Shown piece by piece: positions 1 through 11,988 of a DNA stretch of 64,000 bases (the stretch's first letter is position 1; the number at the start of each line of letters is the position of its first letter). The DNA is from Pelecanus crispus (Eukaryota; Chordata; Aves; Pelecaniformes; Pelecanidae). The DNA is taken from contig NC_134659.1 in NCBI RefSeq assembly GCF_030463565.1, positions 7,386,511 to 7,450,510 on the forward strand. Direction: 5' to 3'. Under the pieces are notes generated by a model, which did no database searches, had not been told where the DNA came from, and saw only the letters and a program-made list of their open reading frames with translations. The translations under genes and the position numbers were made by a program.

Positions 1-3000
1 GGGCCGGGGACGAAGCCGTGGGGGAGAGGGGCCAGGAGACCTCATGGGGTTTGGAGGAGCTTCAATTCAACCCCACGCAGGGTTGGCGCGAGACGGGCTC
101 TGCCCCGGCTGCAAGGTGACGGCCACCCCGGTGCAGAGCAGCACCAGGCTCGTCACGTGCGCTGGGAAGAGCCCAGTGATGGGAGGAAGGCTCTGCTGTC
201 TGCAGGCGTGAGAAAAACTTCCTAATTTCCAAGTTTTATTGCATCCCAGCGCTGTCCCCATGGGGAGATGGGTACAAGCTTGGGAGGGCTGGGGAAGGGG
301 AACTGCAGAGTCCACGGCTGCAAACGCCAGCAGCGTAAAGCTCTCTGCACGCCCAGAGATTAAACAAGAGAAGATTGAGTAACATAATTAAAGGGGTCTG
401 AAGCAAAGGGAAATCAAGCAACCTTATTAAGAGGGGCTGAACCAGCCATTCGGCTCCCCTGCCTCTGCACATCTCAGTGGGGAGCAGGGATGAGCCTACG
501 CGAGCTGGGGAGGGGGCAGTTCCTGGGTCACGGGGGGACTCGATGACACCTTGAGGTGTCAGAACCCCTCCCCTGAGGATGTAAAGATCTCCCTTTGGCT
601 GGCCACGCATCACCGAAGCGTGTTGCCAGTTGGTAAACTGAGGCACGGAAAGATCTCCAGCCACATCGGAGCTAAAAAAAGACTGGACGAGGCTGGATCC
701 GGGCTCTGCCATGTACGCCCAGGACTGAAATTCCAGGTTACGACCCAGGCTGTCACACTGCAGACAGTGCCCGCGATGGGCGCAGAAGATGCCACGGGCA
801 GATGCAAGAAGCTCTGGCTACAGCTGCCTTTGGCTGAGGCTGAGCCAGAAACTCAGGCTCAAAAAAAAAAAAAAAAAAAAAAGAAAAAAAGAATCCCCCA
901 AACCCAGAGAGCTCGGTACTTTTCCAACACCAGCCTGAGCAGCGGGAACAGTCTGGATTAAAGCAGAGCATGAGTAATGCCTCTCCTGGAAGAGCAGTGC
1001 CCCAGAGAGCCAGCGAAGGGCTGATACCACGGTTGAAGATAGACGCATTTCCATAAACGCTGGAGCAGCAGCCTATAAATAACCGCCTGAATTTACCGCT
1101 GCTCTCATGTGACCCTGATCCCCGCATTTTCGGCTGCCATCTGTCACCATGGAAATGGCATCACGGGGCCACCAACCATTCATTCATAGGACTGGTCCAG
1201 GGGAGGGGGCCTGGCGTGGGGGAGGCATCGCCGAGGCTTTTTAAAGAAGGAAAGTTGCAATCCGGGGAGGAAAAATACAGCGGGGAAGGTTTAGAGGGAG
1301 AGGGTGAGGGTGGAGCGGTCCTTCCCAGGAGGGATGCGGCAGAGCCTGCGTTTCCAAACATGCTGCAGCCGGGCAGGGGCACCCAGGCAGAGCTATGGGA
1401 AGGGAGGGACAGACAGACAAGCCTGGATGGCCAGAGAGCGGGGATGGACGGACATCTGCAGGGAGCAGAGAGATGAGCAAATCCCTCCTTGGCCAGTCCC
1501 TGGCAGTTTGGAGCATCACGAGGGTGCTGCCAGCGTGGGGAGATGCATTTACCACCCTGTCTCCCCCCAAATCCCTCCTGGCCGCAGGGACCACCCCTGT
1601 GCCTTTAGGAGATGGCTGCCTTAATAATTTACCTTATTGCCTCCTCCGCTGGTGAAATGGCTCCTAAGCCCGGCTTTTCCCCCCCAAAGCAGGGTGTGAA
1701 CAGGGAGGGATTAACAGGACAGTGAGCGTGGAGCTGTCGGTGCGCTCAGAAGATGATTTTCCACCTAAGCTGCCAAGCCGACCTACATTCAAGTGATAAT
1801 AATCAAAGGGGATAATGCCCTCCGGTTTCTAAATATGTATTTGCCTGCAAAGCCAGGGCCTGTCGCGGCTCATTCGAGGCCGGGCGCTGCTAACGCGGAG
1901 GGAAAGCAGCAGAGCCTGGGAAAGGCGAGCCCGGCCTGACTCAGAGCAGAGGAATTTCTGGCTCTTACGGAGCATTTTCCACCCAAGGATCCCGACTCGC
2001 CGTGCCAGGCTGCTTCCCCCATCCCGCGGGGCGAAGGGATGCGCCCAAGGCTGCAGGTGAGGCGGTGGCGCAGCCGGGATCCCGACCAGGACGTTCCCCT
2101 TGGATTTGCCCTGCCCATCCCAGAGAAGCCCCATCCTCATCAGCACGAGGGGGAACAGGGACACCTTGGGTGACCATCGAGCCCACGCAGACGTGGTGGC
2201 AATTCCGAGGGCTCCCAAACCTCGGGGTCATCCAAGAGCAGACGACAACCCCGCAGGGTACCGTGTCCCCAGGAGAGGGACAAACGCCAGACAGCCCCAG
2301 CTGGAAACGCCAAGAAACACAGAGAAAATGACCTTTAAAAGAAACAGCTACCATTTATTAGTGCTCTTAATGAAACCAGCCTCGATACCCCTCTGCGCAC
2401 TCACCTGTCGGCTGGTTTTTCTCCAGGGCTGCAAGGAGCAGGGACCATCTATTTTTGTCCTGGAGATCATGTCTAAAAAACAAAAGGGTGGTTGGGAGGA
2501 GGCAATAAGCCGCGTCTGAGCGCAAGAAGAAAAACCACACTGCTTCATTCAGCCCCGGGGGACAAGCATGCAGGGAATAAAGGGGATTCTGCACAATAGA
2601 AGGAAAAATAATAAACCCCAGCACAGGCGTAGGAATGAGAACCATGTCCCATCGCCCCTGGGCAAGGGCTCCTAGCAGCGGGACAACACGCTTTAAAGAG
2701 CTGCTGCTCCTGAGTTCTGGTCTTAATTTTCTTCACATGTCGAGCTGCCATCGGATCAAGACGCGGCCGCGTCTGCTTCGTGCAAGGGGACAAATTCACG
2801 AGTGCCAGGGCTGGGTGGCACCGCGCTGGCTCGCGCTGCCGTGGCGGATCAGGCTCTGTTTCCAGGTGGTTTTGGTGGCCTGGATGGGTCTTTTTGAAGG
2901 GGTTTTGAGTGGTCTAAGAGGGTTTTTTGAAGGCTTCTGCCCATGGCTTGGCTGATGCTTTCCCCCACAGATTCCCAGTGCTGCCCCTCGCTGCCTGCGC

Positions 3001-6000
3001 TCCCCAGCTGAGCCACCTCCATCTCCCTGGAGGGTTTGCAGTGGGACAGACCCCAAAAGCCCTCCCTCACGGCCGGATCCAGCCCTCCCTGCCCAGCACA
3101 GGGGCCTGAGTCAGGGATCTGGGACGGTCTCAGTGCCTGGACCCGCTCTGGGGAGCTGCATGGTCCTTGGACATTTTGTCCTTGGAAATGAAAACAAAAA
3201 CCCTTCAAAGGGCTGCTGAGCCTCAGATCTCCTTGCACGGCCGCTGCCGGCTGTGCCATTTATTCCTGGAGGAATAAAGAGAGAGACCTCAGCCTGCCTT
3301 TGGGCTGGCTTCTTTGAGAAGGGGCATGTGTCCCATTTCTGAGTCCCGAAGGGAGGACACAGCCCGGCGGGGAAGGAGTTTGCTATGGCCTTGTCTGATG
3401 CTGCCCGAACCAGCACACGGCTCATTTCTCCGATGCTCATCCTGACCGTGCAACCTGCCTGGCAGACTCAACAGGGCTCCAAGCGCCAAAACTAGGGGAT
3501 TTTCACCCCAACCCACATTCCCTCGGGGGAAAAGAAAAAAAAATTTAAAAATCCTGGGCTCTTGAGCCAACCCCGCTGAGCTGCTCATCATCCCTGCCCT
3601 TCCCGGGGGAGATAACCCCCAGCGACTTGGCACCCGGCATCGTTCTCTCCCCAGCTAACGAGAAGCAGCCAGACGCCATCCAGCCGGGCCCCACCAGTAG
3701 CTGCTTTCAACAGAAGTCACCCAGGATCCGCCCCGGGGCCGTGCAGCCGCAGCCCCGGCTGCCGGGGAGCAGATGGGAGCCAGCCGGCCACCTGCGGTCC
3801 CCCCGGCCGCCTGCCACCGGCCAGCCCTCCCCACCGTCCCCGGCCCGCCAGCACAGCTCCCGGCTCATGGGAGCCACTGGAAGAAGGGAGCAGAGAAAGC
3901 AAAACCGCCGGCTTCAGCGGGGAGATGTTTCCCACCCCATCCCCAAGGCTCCCGCAGGACTCGGTGCGTGGAGCCCATCGGCTCCGGTTTCACCAGCAGC
4001 CATGTGATTTTGCCGTGGATATATTTTAAGAGCTGCCTTTGACGTCATACCTGCTTCCCCAGGATGCTGCTTTCTATACGTTTCCAGGTAAAACAGTCCC
4101 CAAATCTCCCCTTCTGCTTCCCCCCCATCAGGCACTGAGCTCCCCTGGCCCAAATTTCCCCCGTCCCCTGTGGTATCGCCTCCCCACAGCCAGGTCACCC
4201 CTTCGCAGCTGAACAGAGCTGAGGATGAGGGAGGGGATATTTAATAATCCCCTTCGGCAGAACAAGGAAAAGGTGGAAAAAACCCACAGGCTGCGAGATG
4301 CCCGGCTCACCCGGCAATCGGACTCGGGGCAGGACCGGTCCGTGGGCCCCACAGGGCGGATGCGGAAAGCAAGACGTCAGGAGATGGAGCCACCCAGGGT
4401 GGGGGGCTCACCCAGCTCCCTCCTTCCTTTCAGAGCTGGGTGCAAGTGAAAAATCCTTCCCATGCCCCAACCGACCGCCCTGCCAAGCCCCATCGGGCCT
4501 CACAGGATCTGCATCAAACTGGGAGCCAGACCTCATCCCATCCCCTCCATCCCAGCTGCTCTCCTGGATTCGTCCCAGCCCCAAACTGAATTGCTGCGTC
4601 CTGCCCCAGAGCAGGAGCAAGGCTCCGAATCCCTCACCTCCCAGGCCTGAGCACCTCCAGGAGCGGGATACGGCCATCTGGGGAGAAGGACGCGGGCAGG
4701 GACGGAGCAGCAGGGCTGCTGCGCTTGTTCCAGCAGCTGGGGAGCGTTTTGCAGCACTGCAGCACAAACGCACACTGAGCTCTTCGCGTGCATGTCTCGT
4801 CCCCGAAACAGCCGCCGTCCGTCCCCAGAGACCTTCACATGAGCCTTGCTTTACCTCCCATCGAGCTGTCTGGGCTGACCCATGACTGGTGGAGAGCAGC
4901 AGAAGGCAAAGATCCGACCTGTTTTTTCCCCTCCTCCTGGGAATTTTCACCTGCAGCTCGCTCTCAGCACATCCCACTGGATCTCGGTGCCAGCGCCAGG
5001 CACACAAGTGCCTCCGTGTCCTTCCTCGGAGGTCCCCAAAGTCCGGCTGCCCGTGGAGATGCTGTGGGGATACCCACTGCCCCGTACCCCGCACAAACCC
5101 ACCCTTCAATGTCCTGTGAGTGCCCCTGGCCCGGGAGAAACCCAAAACATCTGGCCGAGGGAGCGTGTTTCCTTACCCCAGCCCCTGGGCACAGCCGAAT
5201 TTTTCTCTTTGAATCCCCTGGCCATCACCCAGCCGGGAATTTCCATGGGCTCTCCTGCATCTCACCTCCCGGTGGGATGCCCCCGGCTGCGGTTCAGCCC
5301 CCATTTGAGCCATACTGGCGGGAGGGGGAAAACACAAGATATCTTGGGGCTGGGAGAGGTCACTCGGCAGGCTAAAGCAGCTGATAAAAAAGAAAAAAAA
5401 AAAATCCCATCCCAGCAGCTCAGCTGGAATCGATCATCCACGTGAAGACAAGCGGGTTGGGACAAGCCGCCCTCCCCTCCCTCGTGCCCCCGAACCCTGT
5501 GAGCTCCCCACGCAAGGGGGTTTCACTGCGCTTTAAGGACAGAGCAAGCCCCAAGGTATGTGAAACGCTGCTGGAGAGAAGAGCCTGGATGCCATCCCTC
5601 GCCCTCCCCACTGAGCTGCCATCCACCCAGCGAGACAGCCGCCCGCGGGGCTGCCTCTCCCCTGCCTCGGTGCGGAGAAGCCGCTGATGCTCGGTCCCTC
5701 CGGAGCCCTCTCCCATTGGGAAGAGCCGGGCAGCCCCACTGTAGCTGGCAAGAACGAAGGCATCTCCCCCCATTAGCCCCCTGGGGCTGATTCTTCTCCT
5801 CTCCTACCCAACAGCACAGACCCAGCCCAGCTGCAGCGGGGCCAGGAGGAGGAATCGGGCTCGGGAGAGCTTTGAGCAGCGTTTCTGCCTGGGCAGCATC
5901 TCCTGGGCTGAGCCGTGCGGGTCCGACATGGCCACGCTGCCCTGGCCCACCCGCACCAGGGATGCAGGCTCATGCCTTGAGCATCCTGCACTGAGGCAGA

Positions 6001-7394
6001 GTTTGCTGCAGCTTTGCAAGGAGCTGGGAGAGCGGCATTTTCCTCCCCACAGCTCCTTACCTGGACAGGGGTGACAGCGGGAGATGGCTCTGCCGAGGGG
6101 AGATGTGCCGGCCACGCAGCGTGATGGGTGCTACCCCTGACCGGAGTGGGGCTGGCTGTGGTTTGGGGTCTGGCTTCGTACCTGTTCAATCCTGCCGCGT
6201 TTCTGGCTTCTCCTCCTTTTCCCCAGCGCCCAGAGCTTTCTGTGCCGGCTGCGCGGTGGGGGTTCCCCCGCTGCCCCCCACCATGCCTTCCCCGGAGGCT
6301 CCAGCACCGCCTGGAGCCAAGCGAAGCGGGAGACGGCGCTGAGATCAAGCAGCACTTGATGGGATCAGGGAAGGATTTACTCAGGCCTCAGGAAACAGGA
6401 CTTCCCTCCCTGTTAACAGCACTCCGACCTTCAGCGAACGCACAGCGGGATCCCAGCTGGGACCCACCCCCCACAGGGCACCCCCCCACACACAAGAGCA
6501 CCTCAAACCCAGCCATTTAGGGACCTCCCAGGGCATCTTCCAGTGGAAACACCCACCCAGCTCAGCCCCCACGTGGGAAACCATCCAGGCACCAACCACC
6601 CGTCGGTTCCCATCCCATGTGCGTCCCCCCCGCAGCATCCCCGCGGCTGTCGGCACGCAGAGCTGCTGCCAAGACAGCAGCACGCTCCATTGTGCGGGTC
6701 AGGCTTTGGCCGCTGCCACCCGAGAGGAGGTTTGGATACCCAACAAAACTGGCAACGCCAAAGAGACCCCGGAGGTGGTGAAGAGACAAACAACCGGAGA
6801 AATCAACCCCGAAAAAACAATGCAGCTTTTTCAGGCCGGGATAAAGCCCATCGTCCCCGCTGCAGGGCTCGACCTCGGCTGAATGACACGGCCACCGCTG
6901 CTGAGAAAGGGACCGTGGAGGAATGCAGCCACGCAGGGGTCCCCGGGGGGGGGGACATGGGGGACGTTCGTGTTTGGGAGAGGGGATTGCAAAGCCCGTG
7001 GCCTTTCGAGCTACGGCCCTGTCAGAGACGAATGTTTGCGGCTCCATTTCGGCCGCACCATCTGGAAATTTAACCCACGGGCAGAGCTGGGGCTGAGTCC
7101 AAGCCAGGAGCTGGGGAGGGGGCTGCGAATCAAGGGGAGGGTGGGGGGGGTGCAGGAGGAGCTTGGACAAAATAGGAACCATTCAACCAGGCTGATTTTA
7201 GAGACATTTTAACCTTCCCTTCTCTTTGTTACCTGGAATTTACAGCCCCTTCCAGAAGATGCTCAAAGCTGGAGCCGAGGGCACAAAACACGCAGCACCA
7301 GCTCTCTGTAGCTGGGGACGGGGAAGATGAGATGGAACCAGCAGGTCCCAGTCCCCATCACGCTTTAATTTCTCCACGTATGAAGATATCTCCC
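1..7394. other. Gene-free GC-rich flank
   Basis: I find no exon of a recognisable gene here on either strand. The open frames present are low-complexity Pro/Ser/Gly/Arg-rich translations of GC-rich DNA, without domain motifs or conserved splice structure. A-rich simple runs occur near 860-890 and 5388-5404. In human the next gene beyond ALX3 on this side is SLC6A17, tens of kilobases away; I looked for its transporter motifs and saw none. Confidence 0.6.
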
Positions 7395-8591
7395 TGTGGT
7401 GGGGTGACCCTGGCTGGATGCTGGGTGCCCACCAAAGCCGCTCTGTCACTCCCCTCCTCAGCTGGACAGGGGAGAGAAAACAGAACAAAAAGCTCGTGGG
7501 TCGAGATAAGGGCAGGGAGATCACTCACCCATCGCTGTCAGGGGCAAAACCGCCTCGACTTTGCGGAAATTAGTTTAATTTATTACCGATCAAATCAGAG
7601 TAGGGTAATGAGAAATAAAACCTAGTCCTAAAACACCTTCCCCCCACCCCTCCCTTCTTCCCAGGCTCAAGTTCACTCCCGAATCCTCTCCCTCCTCCCG
7701 CCAGTGGCGCAGGGCGACGGGGAATGGGGGTTGCGGTCAGTTCATCACTCGGTTCATTCACTCGTCACCTTTGCTGCTCCTTCCTCCTCAGGGGAGGACT
7801 CCTCACACTCCTCCCCTGCTCCAGCGTGGGCTCCCTCCCACAGCAGACAGTCCTCCATGAACTGCTCCAGCGTGGGTGCTTCCCACGGGCTGCAGCTCTT
7901 CATGAAATGCTCCAGCGTGGGTCCCTTCCATGGGTGCAGCCCCTCAGGAGCAGCCTGCTCCAGCGTGGGTCCCTTCCATGGGTGCAGCCCCTCAGGAGCT
8001 GCCTGTTCCGGCGTAGGTCCCCCGTGAGGTCCCAATTCCTGCCACCAAACCTGCTCCAGCCTGGGCTCCTCTCCCCACGGGGCCACAGCTCCTGCCAGGA
8101 GCCTGCTCCAGCGCAGGCTTCCCCCGGGGTCCCAGCCTCCTCCGGGCACATCCCCTGCTGCGGCGTGGGCTCCTCCCCGGGTGCAGGGGGATCCCTGCTC
8201 CCCCGGGGGCCCCCATGGGTGCAGGGCACAGCTGCCTCGCCACGGGCTGCACCAGGGGTGCGGGGGAATCTCTGCTCTGTGCCTGGAGCACCTCCTGCCC
8301 TTGACCTTGGTGCCTGCCGGGCCATTTCTTGCACATATTCTCACTCCTCTCTCCGGCTGCAGATGTGTAGGTTTGGGTTTTTCCCCCAAGGTTTGGGTTT
8401 TTCCCCCACCTTCTTAAATACGTTATCCCAGAGGCGCTACCACCATCGCTGATGGGCCTTGGCCAGCAGTGGGTCCGTCCTGGAGCCGGCTGGCATTGGC
8501 TCTATCGGACATGAGGGAAGCTTCTAGCAGGTTCTTACAGAAGCCACCCTTGTAGCCCCCCCCGCTACCAAAACCTTGCCAACCCAATGCA
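7395..8591 (-). mobile_element. Avian endogenous-retrovirus solo LTR (fossil)
   Basis: This roughly 1.2-kb stretch matches a high-copy avian LTR that I recognise. Read on the minus strand it begins TGCATTGG and ends CACCACA, the TG...CA ends expected of an LTR. Promoter-like parts (a CCAAT box, then a TATTTAAG TATA-type box) lie near its 5' end at about 8410-8500, and an AATAAA-type signal lies near its 3' end. The middle is a run of diverged repeats of about 30-45 bp sharing the core CCACGCTGGAGCAG. No internal retroviral region adjoins it, so it is a solo LTR. No clear target-site duplication is seen, so the ends may be a few bases off. The exact ERV class was not resolved. It is moderately diverged, which suggests an old but not ancient insertion. 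Confidence 0.75.
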
Positions 8592-9770
8592 CTCATCTAA
8601 ACACCTGAGCTCAGCGCGTTAGGCTTCGGGTTTGCACTCTGAGCCGCCGTTCGGGGTGGAAACAGGGGCTGGGGGTGCAGGGGAAGGTGGGGGTCCTGCT
8701 CTGGGAAAGGGTTGGGAGGTCCTGGGGGGTAAGTCAGCAAAAACAAGAATAAGAGGAGTCAGGAGAGAGGATGAGGAAAAGGAAGAGCGAAGAGGCGGCG
8801 GTGGCGGGGAGACAGACTGCACCGACCATCTGCTGCGGGTGCTTTTAATTGCTTGGGCTCGTTTCAGCTCCACTGCCTCGGCTTTGCTGCAAGAGCTGCC
8901 AGCGATGGGAGCTGGTCCCCAGCACCAGCCTGGACAGCAAGGGATGGGGCAGGATGAGACCCAGCCCCGGGGCAGGCCAGGGGCGATGAGGGCAAAGAAA
9001 GGAGCTGGGTTTTGCAGGGCTGAGCTGGGGAAAGCAGCATCTGTGCCAAGGACGGGACCAGCCAGGGCTCCATCACCAAAGCACCCGCTGGGGCCAGGAG
9101 CCTCCGGCTACTGGCTCCAGGAGAGCCACGCTGGAGCAGGGGAAGGAAAAGCTGCTCAGAGCAGCCGCAGTTGCTTTACACAACCAGGCAGATGCCCCAG
9201 TCCCTCGCAGCTTTTTAAAGATACCTCAATCCAAGCACTCGAGAAGGGGACGTGCACCTGGGGCTGCTGAGCTCTGCTCCAGACTATAATTATCCCTCCT
9301 CTCTCCCAGCAGCTCCGTCTGCACCTCCTGACACCTCCCTCGCTCTTCCCATCGCTGCCCTCCTGCCTGTACCCCCCCAAAACCCCTCACCTGGGGGTCC
9401 CTATCCCTGCAGCGTTGCTTTCCCCACACCCCAAAATCACCTACACCAACCTGATGCCAACCAGCAGGAATGGGCATAAAAATCACCGGCTGTAAATTCG
9501 GGCACCCCCCGCCCTCCTCAGCATGGGATCTCTCTCACCAGACCAGGAACCCCCATCAGGGGACCAGCACCGTGCTGGTGGCCAAGGCCACCAGCCCCTG
9601 CCACACTGCAGCCCACTCTGGGTGGTTTCGGGGGTCCCCACCATCGCAAGGGCTGTAGCCCATGAGGTCTTTGTCTCAGCCCTACCATAACACAAAGAAT
9701 AACAACAAGCCCTTGCGCTCCCCACAGCCCTTTTGTTCCCTGTTTGGGGGGTCAGGGAAAACCCAGCTGT

Positions 9771-9880
9771 TAATTATCCCTTCATTACATATGCAAAAAG
9801 CCAGCTGCCTATTGGCTGAACCACATGAATCTACTCACATGATGAAGCATCAGCTCTCCCATTGGCTTAGTAGCCGGCAG
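9771..9880. promoter_or_regulatory. Candidate element with paired CCAAT boxes
   Basis: Two inverted CCAAT boxes (ATTGGCT) start at 9811 and 9861, exactly 50 bp apart, or about five helical turns. Two CACATGA E-box-like motifs lie between them at 9822 and 9836, and an octamer-like ATGCAAAA lies at about 9791. NF-Y binds CCAAT boxes. No gene start is seen nearby, so a distal element is more likely than a promoter. Function is inferred from motifs only. Confidence 0.3.
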
Positions 9881-11300
9881 TGATTTACGGGCTGGGCATC
9901 ACCTGCCCTTCGGGGCATTCCCAGGCTCCCAAAAGGCCCCAAATCCCTCACCGGGCTGGCCCGGATCTGCCCCCCACCTCCGCAGATCCCGTTAACCGGG
10001 GCCTGTTTGTTGTTTGCACGTAGCTGGGATGGTCCCAGGAGGAAAACAGGGGGACGATGCTGCACCACAACCCGCACGTCTCTGTACACACTGGGAAAAA
10101 CCAGCAGGAGCTGCAGATCCCGGCTCCTGGCACCATGGGGTTTTTGCAGGGGGAGTCCATGGGGGATCCCAGCATCTCCATACTGGGAGCGCTGAGAATG
10201 CTGAGCTCTCCGTGTTGTCTCGTGACCGGGATCACCTGTATCCTGCAAAACTGCTGGGTGTTAGGATTCAGAGGGGAAAAGGCAGCCCGGCTGCCCATGT
10301 CGGAGGTGCGTGCTGGGTGGGAGGGATCAGGGTGGTCCGGTTGGGAAGCCGAGGTGCTCGGCCAAGCACCGGAGCCATGCGTCCTTCGCCGGGTGTTTAA
10401 ACAGGATTAGTGCTGCCGGCAGATTAAACGTGCTGTGCCTGGGGTTTAATTTCCTTCCTTGGGAAAGTTGGATACTGAAATCCAAGGCTACAGCGTCCAA
10501 GTGCTGGGTGCCAGCTGTGATGATTTTGTCGGGCCTCTGCTGGTGCTCGGTCTCTGAGCCACTCGCCAACCCCAGCGGGTGAAATCATATCGGTAAAGCC
10601 AAAAGCTGGGGATGGACCCTGGCGGCATCAGTGGAGGTGGGAGGCTGAGGGCGGCGGAGGGGATCTGGGAGCCAAATCGGTGCCCTGTGTTTGGGGGGAG
10701 CCAGCAGGTCCCCATCAGACCCTGAGCCCAGGCAGCTCCTTTCCAAAAACCTGCCCCAAAGGGACAGCCCAGGCAAAATTGGGAAGATACATCCAAAGCG
10801 ATCACTCACCAAGCAGCTTAACGCAATCAGCTTAGAGCACCAAGGAGAAAAAGCCGCGGCTGAAAGAAGTCAGACCCTTAATCTTGGAGCAAATCCCGCT
10901 CCGAGCCCTCCCCTCCCTGCCCCATCCATCCCCTTGGGACTTCACCCTCCTTTTTCCAGCATCCCAGGAGGGTTTTTCCATGTGTGGATTATGGGGAGCA
11001 GGGTCAGGCTGGGGACGGGCCAAGCGCTGGGGACATCCAGCTGCAAACACACGGAGAAAGGCAAAAGGGAGCCTGTGGGAGACGCTTTGTGACCCTGCCA
11101 TGGGGAATCTTGCGGGTAAGGCTGGCACGCGTGGGGCTGGGGAGAAAGGCTGGTATTCGGGGGGAGCCACCACTGCTGGGATAAAGCCTGAGGGTCAGGA
11201 GTTTGAGCGTTAAAAGGGGAAAAAAGGGTGGTTGGAAAGGGGTGGCTTCAGCAGGATGCGGCCGAGGCACCGTACTGCAAACACAGGGGTCCCCTCCCCA

Positions 11301-11420
11301 AGAGGGACAGGGACCCCGCTCCCCATTTACCGCAGGACCGAGAGGGACAGGGACCCCGCTCCCCATTTACCCCAGGACCGAGAGGGACAGGGACCCCGCT
11401 CCCGATTTATCCCAGGACCG
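11301..11420. repeat. 40-bp tandem repeat, three units
   Basis: Three head-to-tail copies of a 40-bp unit beginning AGAGGGACAGGGACCCCGCT start at 11301, 11341 and 11381. Units 1 and 2 differ at a single base; unit 3 has a few changes. A degraded fourth copy may begin at 11421. A 40-bp unit breaks any reading frame, so this is a non-coding minisatellite. Confidence 0.9.
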
Positions 11421-11722
11421 GCCGGGCAGGGATCCCACACGCAGCCGTGCTGGGAGAGAGCGCCAGCCCCTCTTCCATCTCCCTTCACCAGGTAATTGCC
11501 TCTCCCAATTACACAATTAGCGTAAGCAAAGGTAATTACAGAACGGAGGCGTACAATCACACAGCGACTGCCATGATTTCAGGTGGCAAACTGTGGTGCG
11601 AGACACATTTGGGGAGACGATGCTGGGAGGGAAATCACCCCCAAAAAGCAGGGGACGGGGACAAGACGGCGGCCTCGCACACACCTTTGCACACGCGTGT
11701 GCGCTAACAGTCCTTACGGTCC

Positions 11723-11988
11723 CATTAACAGCTTGGTGGAAGGATGAATTACGGAGCCAGGCAGCTGCCAGGCGATTTGGGATTGCGCTGCGTTAATTAT
11801 ATTAACGCACACAGGTCCTCTGCCCCGTTTCTTCCTCTTCCTCTGGCGCAGGGCTCAGGTCTGCAGCATTTTTCTGCTTTATAATCGCCCGGAGGGAGGC
11901 ATTAATGGCCTAGTGGAAGGATAAATTGCAAGGCCGGGCAAGCTGCTAGCAGTTTAGGATTGCAACGTGTTAATTATGTTAAAGGCAC
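11723..11988. promoter_or_regulatory. Duplicated AT-rich element with paired-homeodomain sites
   Basis: Two direct copies of a block of about 88 bp lie at 11723-11810 and 11900-11988, roughly three quarters identical by eye. The first copy contains a perfect palindrome at 11790-11808, GCGTTAAT-TAT-ATTAACGC. Its core TAATTATATTA (11794-11804) is the P3 site TAAT-N3-ATTA bound by dimers of paired-class homeodomains with Gln at position 50, a group that includes the ALX proteins. The second copy has TAATTATGTTA at 11971-11981, one base off the consensus. Further TAAT/ATTA cores lie at 11508-11540. A distal enhancer of ALX3 is a plausible but unproven role. Confidence 0.4.

Noticed and set aside
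7395-8591. Open frames of 211 and 242 codons with repeated CSSVGPFHG or EGLHPWKGP units
   Set aside because: The repeats are the tandem units inside the LTR read in translation, not a host protein family.
11301-11420. CRISPR-like spaced repeats
   Set aside because: The 40-bp units are contiguous without unique spacers and the genome is a vertebrate, so this is a minisatellite.
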